From NCBI GenBank assembly GCA_028823235.1, contig JAPKBW010000012.1:1-64000 (forward strand): DNA of 64,000 bases. The letters are read 5' to 3'. The first letter of the stretch is position 1, and each line of letters opens with the position of its first letter. Origin of the DNA: Longimicrobiales bacterium (GTDB taxonomy: Bacteria; Gemmatimonadota; Gemmatimonadetes; Longimicrobiales; Gaopeijiaceae). The notes under the pieces were generated by a model. That model was not told where the DNA came from. It made no database searches and saw only the letters and a program-made list of their open reading frames with translations. Shown here in pieces: positions 34,522-43,456 of this stretch. The translations under genes were made by a program, and so were the position numbers.

Positions 34522-37425
34522 TTATCGCTGCGAGAGCCAACGCACAGCGGCCGCATGAAGCGGAATCGGAGCACTGATAAGACCTTCCAGATCGATCTGC
34601 TTCGCCATGTCGTGGACCTTTTCCAAGGATACACGATCCGTGTCAAAGATGTTGAGCAGTGTCAGGACCACCTCATCGTCCAGCGCCTCCATTGAGATCA
34701 CCCAGTTCATGACCGCGAGCGACTGAACGACCGCCTCGACTCCTGGGTAGGCGCCCGCCGGGATCTCTCCGGGGACATAATACGGGTGTTCAACGAGCAT
34801 TGCGGCAAGAACGTCGTCCTCAATCGAGAGCAGCCGCATGCTCCCGGTCGTCGTCGCCTCGAGAACGGAAGAGGCTGGGAACCCGACCGAGATGATCGCC
34901 GCGTCGATTGCACCGTCTCGCAAGGCCGCAGAGGATTCCGCAAAGGAAAGAAAGCGCGGTTCGATGTCATCGTAGGTCAGGTCGTGCGCCGACAGCACAT
35001 GCCGCGCCAGCTGCTCTGTCCCACTCCCAGCCGCTCCGACAGACACACGCATCCCGGCGAAGTCGGACACCGTCTGCGCCGACGACGAAGCCGGAACGAT
35101 GATGTGTGTCATGTTCGCATAAAGAGGTGCGATCGCCCGAAGCCCCGAGATCGCCGTTGTGAAATCACCCTCACCCTTCTGTGCCTGATAGACCGTCGAC
35201 GCGATCGCCATGGCGAGATCCATCTGACCTGACCCGAGCCGGTTCACGTTCTCCACCGAACCGCCGCTCACCTCGGCGGTGAACTGGCGATCGGGATCAG
35301 CGATCGACAAGCGGCTCGCGATCGCGCCGCCCAGCGGATAATAGATTCCGCCGGTTCCGGCCGTGCCCAGCGACAGGAACTCCTGTGGACCACCTCCACG
35401 CGTGGGGGCAGCAGCGACCTCAGGGGCGGAACCGTCTCTGGTCGAGCCAGTGGGTGGGTTCAGCATAAAGAAGCTCGCAACTACGCCGGCAGAAAGAGCC
35501 CCTCCAACCCAGCGAGTCCACGTCGCTACCTGGCCTTTCTCCGTCCGAAAGAAGACGAGCCCTACGCCGATGAGTCCAGCCACATCAGTCACGAAACCCG
35601 GATAGACGAGAAGGGTGGCTGCCATCACCGCGAGAGCTCGTTCCCAGACCAACAAATGGGTCCGCGCGAACCCCACCCCTCCCGCTGCCAACGTGGTGAC
35701 TCCGATCACAGCCGTCACGGTCGCAAGGAGGATACCAAGGAGCGAGCCGTCCAGGAGAAGCTCCGGCCCGTAGACGAACATGAAGGGCACGATGAACCCG
35801 GCGCCGGCGAGCATCGCTGCATAGAGTGCCGTCTTGATTGGTGGCGACCCTGCAATTCCTGCCGCAGCAAAAGCTGCGAGCGAAACCGGGGGCGTCACGT
35901 TCGAGATGCAGCCGAAGTAGAAAATGAAGAGGTGCGCAGAGAGAAGGGGCACGCCGAGATCGACCAGCGCGGGCGCGCCGAGCGCGGCCAACACCACATA
36001 TGCAGCAGTCGTGGGCAGTCCCATGCCTAGTACGACGGACCCGAGCGCGGTGAGAAGGAGTGCGGGGAAGAGTTGGCCGCCCGACAATGTGATGATGAGT
36101 TCGGACATTCTGAGTCCGATCCCCGTCAGCGAAGCCACACCCACAACGATCCCTGCAGCGGCACACGCAGCAGCCACCTGGACAGCGCCCCGCCCCGCCC
36201 GCTCCATGATCTCCTGCATCTGCGTCAGCGACGGACGGGTCGACGGCCTGACGGCAGCCATGATGAGCGCGGACGTGACACCCCAGAACGCGGCACGCAT
36301 AGGTGAGCGCCCCATCCCGAGCAGCAGCACGATGATGATCAGGGGCAACAGCAGGTGGAGGCGATCCACGATCGACTCCGACGCATCATCCTCCGCAGGC
36401 TCGATACCCATGAGGCCAGCACGGAAGTGGATCGCTGCCAGAAGAGCCGTATAGTAGAGGATGGCCGGAATGATCGCGGCCGCTGCGACCTGCAGATACG
36501 GAATGTTCGTCCAGGTCGCGAGGATGAACGCCCCTGCACCCATCACAGGCGGCATGAGCTGGCCGCCCGTGCTGGCCGCCGCCTCGATAGCACCCGCAAA
36601 GAACGGTCGGAAGCCCGCCCGCTTCATGAGCGGGATCGTAAACGTTCCGGTCGTCACAACGTTGGCTACGGCACTCCCGGACAACGAACCCATGAAGGCG
36701 CTCGCGACCGCGGCCGTCTTGGCGGGCCCACCACGGGTCTTCCCTGCAATCCGGTTGGCCATGGCGATGAGCAATGCGCCACCACCAGCCGTCTCGAGTA
36801 CCGCCCCGAAAAGAACGAAGAGGTACACAAAGTCTGCAGACACCTGGAGAGGAATTCCCCAAATGCCCTCGGTAGAGAGGTACAGATGCTCGATCAGTCG
36901 GACTGCCCCATAGCCCTTGTGAGCCAAGAACCCCGGCAGGTGTGGCCCCGCGAATGCGTAGCCGAGAGCAAGCAAACACACCGTGATGAGGCCCCAGCCG
37001 GTCGCCCGGCGCGCGAGCTCCAGCACGAGAAGAATCGCTATCGCACCCATCCACAGATCGGTGGACGTCGGACTCCCCGAGCGCCCAACAAGCTCCTGAT
37101 TCTCGAGTGCCAGGTAGGCACAGACCATGATCGCCAGACCGACCAGCACCCAGCTCCATCCGAGCTGAAGTCGCTCGACGGTCGTCAGCGGCAGCTTACC
37201 CCCTGTCTCCGCATCCGGCCGGGTCTCTTCGGACCGGCCCCGCCTTATTTTTCGCTGCACGCCAACGCCGAGAAAGCCGAGCGTGGCCATCAGAGCGAGA
37301 TGCACAGGGCGCTGGATCAGCGCCGTAAACGGCGAGAAGCCCGCCGCATACATATGGAAGATTGCGGCTAATCCGGACGCACACGCGATTACTGCTGCGG
37401 TGATTTTTCCACGCTGATCATTCAC
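34522..37425 (-). CDS. TRAP transporter fused permease and TAXI receptor
   Basis: 967 residues from GTG at 37425 (longer frames overlap the Yip1 gene). Residues about 1-640 are a 4TM/12TM fused TRAP permease: VFLFG-type segment VYLFVLFGAVLETAGGGALL, GSLSGSAVANVVTTGTFTIP, ASTGGQLMPPVMGAGAF, GMGLPTTAAYVVLAALGAPA and CISNVTPPVSLAAFA. After a last helix near residue 660 comes a complete TAXI-type solute receptor (LGTAGTGGIYYPLGGAIAS, VSGGSVENVNRLGSGQMDLA, RVSVGAAGSGTEQLA, VHDMAKQIDLEGLISAP). TAXI receptors are normally a separate secreted protein. The final helix would place it in the periplasm. Substrate unknown. Confidence 0.88.
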   Translation of the reverse strand: MNDQRGKITAAVIACASGLAAIFHMYAAGFSPFTALIQRPVHLALMATLGFLGVGVQRKIRRGRSEETRPDAETGGKLPLTTVERLQLGWSWVLVGLAIMVCAYLALENQELVGRSGSPTSTDLWMGAIAILLVLELARRATGWGLITVCLLALGYAFAGPHLPGFLAHKGYGAVRLIEHLYLSTEGIWGIPLQVSADFVYLFVLFGAVLETAGGGALLIAMANRIAGKTRGGPAKTAAVASAFMGSLSGSAVANVVTTGTFTIPLMKRAGFRPFFAGAIEAAASTGGQLMPPVMGAGAFILATWTNIPYLQVAAAAIIPAILYYTALLAAIHFRAGLMGIEPAEDDASESIVDRLHLLLPLIIIVLLLGMGRSPMRAAFWGVTSALIMAAVRPSTRPSLTQMQEIMERAGRGAVQVAAACAAAGIVVGVASLTGIGLRMSELIITLSGGQLFPALLLTALGSVVLGMGLPTTAAYVVLAALGAPALVDLGVPLLSAHLFIFYFGCISNVTPPVSLAAFAAAGIAGSPPIKTALYAAMLAGAGFIVPFMFVYGPELLLDGSLLGILLATVTAVIGVTTLAAGGVGFARTHLLVWERALAVMAATLLVYPGFVTDVAGLIGVGLVFFRTEKGQVATWTRWVGGALSAGVVASFFMLNPPTGSTRDGSAPEVAAAPTRGGGPQEFLSLGTAGTGGIYYPLGGAIASRLSIADPDRQFTAEVSGGSVENVNRLGSGQMDLAMAIASTVYQAQKGEGDFTTAISGLRAIAPLYANMTHIIVPASSSAQTVSDFAGMRVSVGAAGSGTEQLARHVLSAHDLTYDDIEPRFLSFAESSAALRDGAIDAAIISVGFPASSVLEATTTGSMRLLSIEDDVLAAMLVEHPYYVPGEIPAGAYPGVEAVVQSLAVMNWVISMEALDDEVVLTLLNIFDTDRVSLEKVHDMAKQIDLEGLISAPIPLHAAAVRWLSQR

Positions 37426-37435
37426 GACGCCGACC

Positions 37436-38170
37436 CTATATGAAGTTTGCCATGATCGCTGACACACCTACCAGCAACACAAGCAGTATCGTGGCGGCGC
37501 TCGCGAAGCTGCGTCGGCGATCGATGGCGTGAATGCCCTGAGCGATAACGAGCGAGGCCCATATCTGCGTGAGGTCGAGAAGTCGGAACAGGTTGCTGAA
37601 GTAGCCGTCCGGCAGGAAGGGGAGCAAGCTCCCAAGGTTGAGCGTCAGCTGCACATCACCTTGGGAAATGCGTAGCGGAGTGACCACCAAGCCGAACAGA
37701 ACGGCAATGAACCACGCATGAGATATCACCGCAAGGTACTGCTTATACGTGCCTTCATCGCCGAGGATAAACGCGAAGACCACTGTGTAGACACCCGCGA
37801 ATACGAAGGACATGACCGCGGTCATGATCACCGAGGTGGCCGGAATCACGATGCGCATCAAGGTGAGTGCAGCCTGCGGCATCTCTGGCATCTCTCGCCC
37901 GGCGTCGAGGGCGGCCTGGCGCTGGGCCTCCAGGATGATGTCCACAGGTACCAGCGCCATGGACAGGCCAACTACGAACGCCCCGACCAGCAGGGCTCCG
38001 ATCCACTTGGGCTCCTTGGCCAGCTGCTGCATGAGGTTGGCGGGGCTGACAAAAACGGATGCCAGCCGAGCGGGCAGACTCGGAAGGGTTGATGCGGGAG
38101 CAGCGTCGGCCTCGGTAGCAGAATGGGATTCAACCCGACCACCTGTGGCGTCTTCGATTCTCTCATCCAT
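37436..38170 (-). CDS. Yip1-domain membrane protein
   Basis: 244 residues. A soluble N-terminus rich in Ala/Pro/Ser, then PARLASVFVSPANLMQQLAK and five helices, with GTYKQYLAVISHAWFIAVLF typical of bacterial Yip1 domains. Role in bacteria is unknown. Its ATG shares a base with the preceding lipoprotein TAA and it precedes the TRAP gene by ten bases, so the three are probably cotranscribed. Confidence 0.83.
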   Translation of the reverse strand: MDERIEDATGGRVESHSATEADAAPASTLPSLPARLASVFVSPANLMQQLAKEPKWIGALLVGAFVVGLSMALVPVDIILEAQRQAALDAGREMPEMPQAALTLMRIVIPATSVIMTAVMSFVFAGVYTVVFAFILGDEGTYKQYLAVISHAWFIAVLFGLVVTPLRISQGDVQLTLNLGSLLPFLPDGYFSNLFRLLDLTQIWASLVIAQGIHAIDRRRSFASAATILLVLLVGVSAIMANFI

Positions 38171-39003
38171 TACATGCCCTCCAATCTCGTGTGCTGCGTG
38201 GAAACAACATCCATCGGAATCGCGGTTGGCATGATCGGCAGACTTAAGGTGCCTGATCCGGTCGCTACTCGATGGTGCTCGAACATGATGGACTCGTTGT
38301 GATCCCAGAGGACATACCCGAGTACTTCGGCTTCGGACTCCTGGTGAATGTCCATCCCTCCCATCTCAAGATCCTGCTCACTGGATGACGTGCCCGAGAA
38401 AGAGATTCTCAGGAGCGCACGCCCGGCGACTACGGTATCTCCCTCCACGACATACGTGAGGACGGAAGTCTCGGAACGCATGCCGGGGCCATCCTCGCCC
38501 TCGAAAGAAACGGTATCGACCCAGCTGTCGCCCATCATCGCGCCTATGCCGGGAAGGCCTGGGAAAAACATGTAGGCCAGGCTCAGGCCGGAGACCATCT
38601 GTGACGCCTCATCCGTGACCGCCGGCCTCTCTCCGATACTCACGGTGTTGCCGGTCCGTCCCATCACGAACGTCAGGTCGCCTTGCACCCCACTCTCATC
38701 GAGCTGAATCGGCGCGCCCACCGGCTGGGTAATCGAGGCCTCTAGGTCCTGGAGAGACATCGTCACCCCCACGCCGTCCGGAACCGAAGAGAACCCCACC
38801 GCGTAGGTGGCAACTCCAGACTGGTTCACTTCCATGCTCTGTCCCATGATCGATACGGAGACTGCCGTCGTGTCCCCGTGCTGGTATGTGAGCTTATTCG
38901 TGGCCTGACTTCCGTATGCCAGGGTGGGGGGACCCGGAGGGCCACCGCCGCAAGCGGCAAGAGAAAAGCAGAGCAGAAGAGCTGTAAAAATTCGGGTCTT
39001 CAT
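38170..39003 (-). CDS. Lipoprotein of unknown function
   Basis: 277 residues. ATG at 39003 has GGAG upstream. Lipoprotein signal LLLCFSLAACGGG. The mature part is beta-rich with repeated polar strands (TLAYGSQATNKLTYQHGDTT, MSLQDLEASITQPVGAPIQL, GMRSETSVLTYVVEGDTVVA). No family recognised; the strand pattern resembles lipocalin-like or DUF6263-like lipoproteins, but this is weak. Leads Yip1 and the TRAP-TAXI gene, so it may be a periplasmic companion of that transporter. Confidence 0.7.
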   Translation of the reverse strand: MKTRIFTALLLCFSLAACGGGPPGPPTLAYGSQATNKLTYQHGDTTAVSVSIMGQSMEVNQSGVATYAVGFSSVPDGVGVTMSLQDLEASITQPVGAPIQLDESGVQGDLTFVMGRTGNTVSIGERPAVTDEASQMVSGLSLAYMFFPGLPGIGAMMGDSWVDTVSFEGEDGPGMRSETSVLTYVVEGDTVVAGRALLRISFSGTSSSEQDLEMGGMDIHQESEAEVLGYVLWDHNESIMFEHHRVATGSGTLSLPIMPTAIPMDVVSTQHTRLEGM

Positions 39004-39110
39004 CGATGATCTCCAGAGGGCAGCGCACAAGGATAGTGAAGACAGACGCCTTTCGCCGCTCGCCCCGCCCACACTCACCCTTGGCCCCAAATGGGACGAC
39101 TGATATCCTG

Positions 39111-39138
39111 TTGCACTCCGTTTTAGGACCTGTACTAA
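39111..39138 (+). promoter_or_regulatory. Candidate promoter of the 39179 gene
   Basis: TTGCAC and TACTAA are 16 bases apart, 40 bases before the start codon. The surrounding 39004-39178 interval separates divergent genes. Weak match; no other element seen. Confidence 0.35.
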
Positions 39139-39178
39139 GATACGGAGCGATAGTGACATCCTTGGCAGCCAGGTTTTC

Positions 39179-39739
39179 ATGAGCTTACGTACGAATCCGG
39201 ACAGAATTCTCGACAACATCGACCGTGCCCGTAATCGGGATGCGGAGAGCGCCGCTTTCAACGTCGAACGCCAGGCAGCGGGGCGGGAACTCGATTCCCA
39301 GATGCCCGACCTCGATGCGACGAATACGGAGCGAGCGAAGCGAATCTTCTCGATTCTCGAACGTGCCTACACGAAGGCAGCACAGAGAGCCGAGCTCGGC
39401 CGACTGGCCTCCCGCTTTCAGGCCGTCGGAGATATTCATCACCACCACGCCCGTGGCGACGTGAGTATCTCGATCCAGTATATGGATCACGAGCGCTATG
39501 ACGACGTTGGAGTCTCCCCGTTCGAGATTCATCCGGTTGAAGTCACGGATGCCAAGAAGGAAACGAAGACCAGCCGGGCTGATGTGAACGCTCTCAAGGT
39601 TCTGAGAAAGGAACTCCGGGGTGGAATCTTGGCGGCCTACACCAAGCTCGAACCACGAGTGAAGGACGCGATTCGCGAGCGTGCGGATATGGGCGCGATC
39701 CAGGTCCAAGTCATGGTGGACCTCCGGCCGGGCGAGTAG
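39179..39739 (+). CDS. Hypothetical protein
   Basis: 186 residues, soluble, charged. N-terminal 70 residues are helical with many Arg/Glu (LDNIDRARNRDAESAAFNVE; AKRIFSILERAYTKAAQRAE), followed by GDIHHHHARGDVSISIQYMD and a basic region. No signal, membrane segment or recognised domain. Codon use looks like its neighbours and a candidate promoter lies upstream, so I accept it as a gene. Confidence 0.6.
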   Translation: MSLRTNPDRILDNIDRARNRDAESAAFNVERQAAGRELDSQMPDLDATNTERAKRIFSILERAYTKAAQRAELGRLASRFQAVGDIHHHHARGDVSISIQYMDHERYDDVGVSPFEIHPVEVTDAKKETKTSRADVNALKVLRKELRGGILAAYTKLEPRVKDAIRERADMGAIQVQVMVDLRPGE

Positions 39740-39758
39740 TCACTAGGTAGCACCTGCT

Positions 39759-39778
39759 CGACGTTCTCGAGAACGTCG
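39759..39778. repeat. Perfect 20-base palindrome
   Basis: CGACGTTCTC followed immediately by its exact complement GAGAACGTCG. Lies 20 bases after the stop of the hypothetical gene. No T-run follows. It could be a hairpin transcript end or a dimeric operator; the rest of 39740-39970 is GC-rich with no gene. Confidence 0.7.
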
Positions 39779-39970
39779 GCACCGGGCACACTAGGAACCT
39801 CTCGCGGCGCCGTAGCGGCGGGTCCCGGCGCGGGCCGCGCTTGCCTGACGTCGGACCTCTCTGATGTGTCAGCCTACCTGCTTGGAGCCGCCACCGGCTC
39901 CTGAGCGCGGGACAAAGGTGCCGTCCCAGACAGCCATCGCAGGGCCCAGCTCGGATACCGATCGTCGTGC

Positions 39971-40526
39971 ATGGCTCGAACCTCACGCATCATGGGACAG
40001 TTACTCATCGACGACGCCGGGGTTAATCCCCATGACGTCGAGACCGCACTGTCATCCGGCCGTCAGCCTGGCGAGCGCCTCGGCGACACGCTAGTCCGGA
40101 TGGGGGTCACAACACGTGATGCTGTGGCTCGCGCCCTCGCGTGCCAGTTGGGGCTCGACTTCACGGCGGGACCGCTGGAGCCGACCGAGACTGCGCGGAA
40201 GGCAATCTTCCCGAGTCTCATTAAGGCCCACCATCTTGTTCGCCTCGATATCGACAGCCGCCGGATACGGATTGCTCTCTTTGACCCGCTGAATGTCCGC
40301 GCCATCGATGACGTGCCGTTTCAGACGGGGTGTAGGGTCGAGTGCCTCGGAGGTCGCTCGCAGCGGCGTCGGCGTGTTGGAAGAACTCCTGGCCGATGAC
40401 CGCATGGTCACAGCTGTCGTCAAGAAGGCCCACTATCAACGACGCTACTTGGCGAGCCTGCGGGAGACCCTTGTTGCTCTGGACTCCTTAGTCGGTGCGC
40501 TTGCCAAGCTTGCAGAAGGTGAATGA
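39971..40526 (+). pseudogene. GspE/PilB N-terminal (MshEN) fragment, frameshifted
   Basis: The first 110 codons match the MshEN domain of type II secretion/type IV pilus ATPases: MGQLLIDDAGV, GERLGDTLVRMGVTTRDAVA, RALACQLGLDF, AIFPSLIKAHHLV and IRIALFDPLNVRAIDDVPFQ. From about 40340 homology moves to another frame (SEVARSGVGVLEELLADD) and ends at TGA 40524-40526. The ATPase core (Walker A and B) is absent. A matching C-terminal fragment is at 43457-43840. Intact ancestors are 550-600 residues. Probably a dead fragment; a frameshift error alone would not restore an ATPase. Confidence 0.72.
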
Positions 40527-40541
40527 CGCGAGGGCGGGGGC

Positions 40542-40656
40542 TCTCTAACAAGCGATTGCTACTGTCACGGGTTACCTGAATGGCAGCGGGCCACTCGCCT
40601 TCAGCTCGCGCCCCTTGTTAGCAAGGTGGCCGTGCAGCAGAATCGCGAGACGTTAG
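40542..40656. repeat. attC-like imperfect inverted repeat
   Basis: Left arm TCTAACAAGCGATTGCTACT continuing to GTCACGGGTTACCT; the right arm, complemented, reads GTCTAACGTCTCGCGATTCT continuing to GCTGCACGGCCACCT. Ends resemble integron core sites: CTCTAAC (one base off RYYYAAC) and GTTAGAC (matches GTTRRRY). A nested CTAACAAG/CTTGTTAG pair lies inside (40544-40551, 40614-40621). It starts 15 bases after the stop of a reading frame, as attC sites do. No integrase is in the window, so this is a structural resemblance only. Confidence 0.45.
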
Positions 40657-40750
40657 ACCGCAACGCGGATCGGTCCTTCGGGTCTCCGCTATGGTTCGTG
40701 AACTTCTCGTTATCAGACAGCTCTTTCCCGTCTTCACTCCTCGGGTATCG

Positions 40751-41779
40751 CTAACGCCGCGCAGACAACAGCAGGGAGAAGCTACCTAGGTCGTAGCGCT
40801 CGATCTCGCCATCGACCTGCCCCGTCAGCCTGCCCTCCCGCAACGCTGTGACCGCCTCGCGTAACTCAACGAGTCGGGATGGATCAACCACAGGAGTATT
40901 GTGCGCCGGGAAGACTCTCGTAAGGCGCGGAACCAGGTCAGCGAGGCGACGGACCGATTGCTCGTACCGCTCAAGATCGGTCTCCGGCGCGAAGAGCCAG
41001 ATCGGGCCTTCGTAGAACGAGTCTCCCGTCCATAGGTACCCGGCGTCGGTATCCAACAGCGCGATGGCGTCTGGCGTATGGCCGGGGATGTGGAGGACTT
41101 CGACCGTACGCCCACCGAGATCCACCCTGTGCCCGTCGCGGCCGACTTCGCTGATCGTCCAGGGTCGGGTGCGGTAACTGTCCTGACTGACTCCGGCGGG
41201 AAGTGGCCCGCACAAAGCTGCTGGCTCCAGCTCTTGTCGGACCTGCGCGTTAGCCAGCCCTTCCGCGCGGGCGCGAGTGAAATCGGTGTCCATCCCGAAG
41301 ATCGTAGAGAACTCGGCATTCCCTCCGATGTGATCGAGGTGTGTGTGCGAGTTGAGCACGATGACGGGTAATTCCGTCAGCTGATCGACGACGTCCGAGA
41401 TGGCAGCGATGCCCATCCCGGTGTCGAAGAGAAGCGCACGCTCGGTACCCAACACCAGGTATGAGATGACCTCTTGCCACTGCTTCGGCTCGTAGATCGC
41501 CAGCACTCCCTCACCTGCTTCCCACACCTCGAACCAATCAGACTCCACCGGCACACGGACCAAATCCGCGTAGGCCGCGCGGGGAAGGGCGGCACACCAA
41601 TCCACCGAGATCGCCTCGTCGGAAGTCTCGCTCACCTCCTCAAGACTTGGCGGACGCTCGCCCGCGCCAAGACACCCGCAAACGGCGAGGCAAATACCGA
41701 GCCCTGACCAGGCGCGAGTCGTGGGCCGGGCCACCGTTGGCGATAGCGGAGCTAGTCCGAGTCTTGATGTGCCAGACAT
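40751..41779 (-). CDS. MBL-fold hydrolase lipoprotein
   Basis: 342 residues. Lipoprotein-type signal ends at LAVCGC. Metal ligands are intact: NSHTHLDH, then HIPGHTPDAI, YLWTGDSF and RVFPAHNTP, giving a dinuclear metallo-beta-lactamase-fold hydrolase. Contrast with the decayed MBL at 2896-3512. Substrate unknown; the closest general class is glyoxalase II/lactonase-like. It precedes nothing in the same direction except the relic and lies 13 bases after the amidohydrolase stop, so the two form an operon. Confidence 0.87.
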   Translation of the reverse strand: MSGTSRLGLAPLSPTVARPTTRAWSGLGICLAVCGCLGAGERPPSLEEVSETSDEAISVDWCAALPRAAYADLVRVPVESDWFEVWEAGEGVLAIYEPKQWQEVISYLVLGTERALLFDTGMGIAAISDVVDQLTELPVIVLNSHTHLDHIGGNAEFSTIFGMDTDFTRARAEGLANAQVRQELEPAALCGPLPAGVSQDSYRTRPWTISEVGRDGHRVDLGGRTVEVLHIPGHTPDAIALLDTDAGYLWTGDSFYEGPIWLFAPETDLERYEQSVRRLADLVPRLTRVFPAHNTPVVDPSRLVELREAVTALREGRLTGQVDGEIERYDLGSFSLLLSARR

Positions 41780-41792
41780 GATATCCCGGGGT

Positions 41793-43340
41793 TCAACGTC
41801 GGTAGTAGCGTGGATCCGTCGGCAACGAGGCCGGGTCGATCACCACCCCGGCCTTCATCACTCTCCAGAGCCTGCGGATGTTGGAGATGTCGGCCAACGG
41901 ATCGGCGTCGAGGATCAGCAGATCTGCGATCTTCCCTGCCTCCACAGTTCCGACGCGGTCCAGGACTCCGGCTGCGGACGCTCCCGTCTTCGTAGCGGCG
42001 ACAATGGCCTCGCTTGGCGTCATTCCGAGTCCGACCAGCCCTTCGATCGCGAGGAGTGTCCCCGTGCCAGGGTCGGCGAAGAACGGCACCGACGCACCCG
42101 CACCGGCCAGTTCCGGAATGCCCGAAGGAGCGTTGTCCGTGGCGATGGCGATTCTGCAGCCACCGCGGATAAGACGATGGTGATTCTCGCGCTCTCCGAG
42201 CACCTGAGCCCGGAGGTCACGGCTAGGGTTCTCCCGCGCCCAGCGCTCGAGCAGTTCCCGGTACTCAGGGACCCGATCGCGGATGTTCCGATAGGGCCAC
42301 ATCTCCGAGATCAGTTCCTCGGGCGAAGGCTCGCCGGCGCTGGCTCCGCTTCCCCTCGCCAGGAAGGCATCCGCCAGTGGGCCCCAGGTCATGTGGGAGA
42401 AGATCGCGCAGACCGTTCCACGCTCCTTAAGTACACGAATCACGTCGTCCGGGATGAGTTGATCCCCGGGACTCCCGGCGTGGGTGATGATGTCCGCGCC
42501 CGCCTCCGCCGCGAGCAACAGCCCCTCCACGCTCGACGTGTGCACATCGACCTTGAGTCCTCGTCGGTGCGCCGTCTCGACGATCGTTCGCTGCACCCTC
42601 GGCGAGAAGACGATATGGACGGGTGGGTCGGTTCCATGCGTCGTTGCAGCGTACTTGATGAAGTCCGGCCCGAGGTCGATGTACCGATCAACTCGTTCTG
42701 CCACCTCAGCCGGCGACCGAGTCGTCAGGTCCACACCGAGGTCTGCCCATCCATGGAAGTATTCGTTGAAGAGCTTCTGTCTATCGGTCAGGGGCCCACG
42801 GTCATGATGTGGGCCACCCCATCCGATGATGTCACCAGCAACCATCAGACGCGGGCCCACGATGTCACCGGATGTAATGAGATCACGAATCTCGAGCAGC
42901 GGGGGCAGCGGCCCGTACGTGTCACGGACCGTGGTAACGCCCGACTTGAGCGCCATCTGTGCAGCTTCGACGGCGTAGCCAAACTCAAGGATCGGGTTCT
43001 CTACTCCATACAGGAGCAGAGGAAAGAGGTCCTCATGAAAGCCCTGGCCCGTGATATGATTGTTGAGGTCGATGAAGCCTGGCACCACGAAGCGGCCCTG
43101 TCCGTCGATGACCTCCGCGCCCACTGGAATCTGCACCTGTGCCCGGGGCCCCACGAGCAGGATCTCTCCATTCTGGACCAGGACAGTCAGATCGCGAAGT
43201 GGCTCGCCACCGTGGCCATCGATCACCGTTGCACCGACTATGGCCGAGGTCTGCGCACCGGCTGGAGTGGGCATCGCCAACGCGAGGCAAACCGCGGCCG
43301 CCGCTACAGCAATGATCCGGAGGCGAGGGCGCGGCTGCAC
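41793..43340 (-). CDS. Secreted metal-dependent amidohydrolase
   Basis: 515 residues from GTG at 43340, chosen because GGAG sits seven bases upstream and the signal peptide (IIAVAAAAVCLALAMPTPAG) then starts correctly. TIM-barrel amidohydrolase: AIVGATVIDGHGGEPLRDLT, metal motif VVPGFIDLNNHI, carboxylated Lys candidate in FIKYAATTHG, His in KVDVHTSS and DIITHAGS, Asp in IAIATDNAPSG. The usual DxHxH reads DLNNH, so the first His is Asn. Such exported enzymes act on imidazolones, peptides or similar amides. Followed by the MBL lipoprotein. Confidence 0.87.
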   Translation of the reverse strand: MQPRPRLRIIAVAAAAVCLALAMPTPAGAQTSAIVGATVIDGHGGEPLRDLTVLVQNGEILLVGPRAQVQIPVGAEVIDGQGRFVVPGFIDLNNHITGQGFHEDLFPLLLYGVENPILEFGYAVEAAQMALKSGVTTVRDTYGPLPPLLEIRDLITSGDIVGPRLMVAGDIIGWGGPHHDRGPLTDRQKLFNEYFHGWADLGVDLTTRSPAEVAERVDRYIDLGPDFIKYAATTHGTDPPVHIVFSPRVQRTIVETAHRRGLKVDVHTSSVEGLLLAAEAGADIITHAGSPGDQLIPDDVIRVLKERGTVCAIFSHMTWGPLADAFLARGSGASAGEPSPEELISEMWPYRNIRDRVPEYRELLERWARENPSRDLRAQVLGERENHHRLIRGGCRIAIATDNAPSGIPELAGAGASVPFFADPGTGTLLAIEGLVGLGMTPSEAIVAATKTGASAAGVLDRVGTVEAGKIADLLILDADPLADISNIRRLWRVMKAGVVIDPASLPTDPRYYRR

Positions 43341-43456
43341 GAAGGAACTCCAATCGAAGTCCAGTCGCACCTGACTAGCGGCTGGGAACGGGCGATGATG
43401 GGATACTGATAATCCAACACAGCGCAAGCTAGCTCCGCCCGGAGGGTGGCGCACTG

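Noticed and set aside
36355-37371. Open frame of 338 codons on the plus strand
   Set aside because: Antisense to the TRAP permease, with low-complexity charged composition.
40544-40621. CTAACAAG/CTTGTTAG pair read as the complete attC-like site
   Set aside because: Similarity stops after eight bases and the right end (GTTAGCA) misses the GTTRRRY pattern; the wider repeat 40542-40656 pairs far better.
41721-43409. Open frame of 562 codons on the plus strand
   Set aside because: Antisense to the amidohydrolase at 41793-43340; the translation is Arg/His-rich with no domain. Typical GC-rich shadow.
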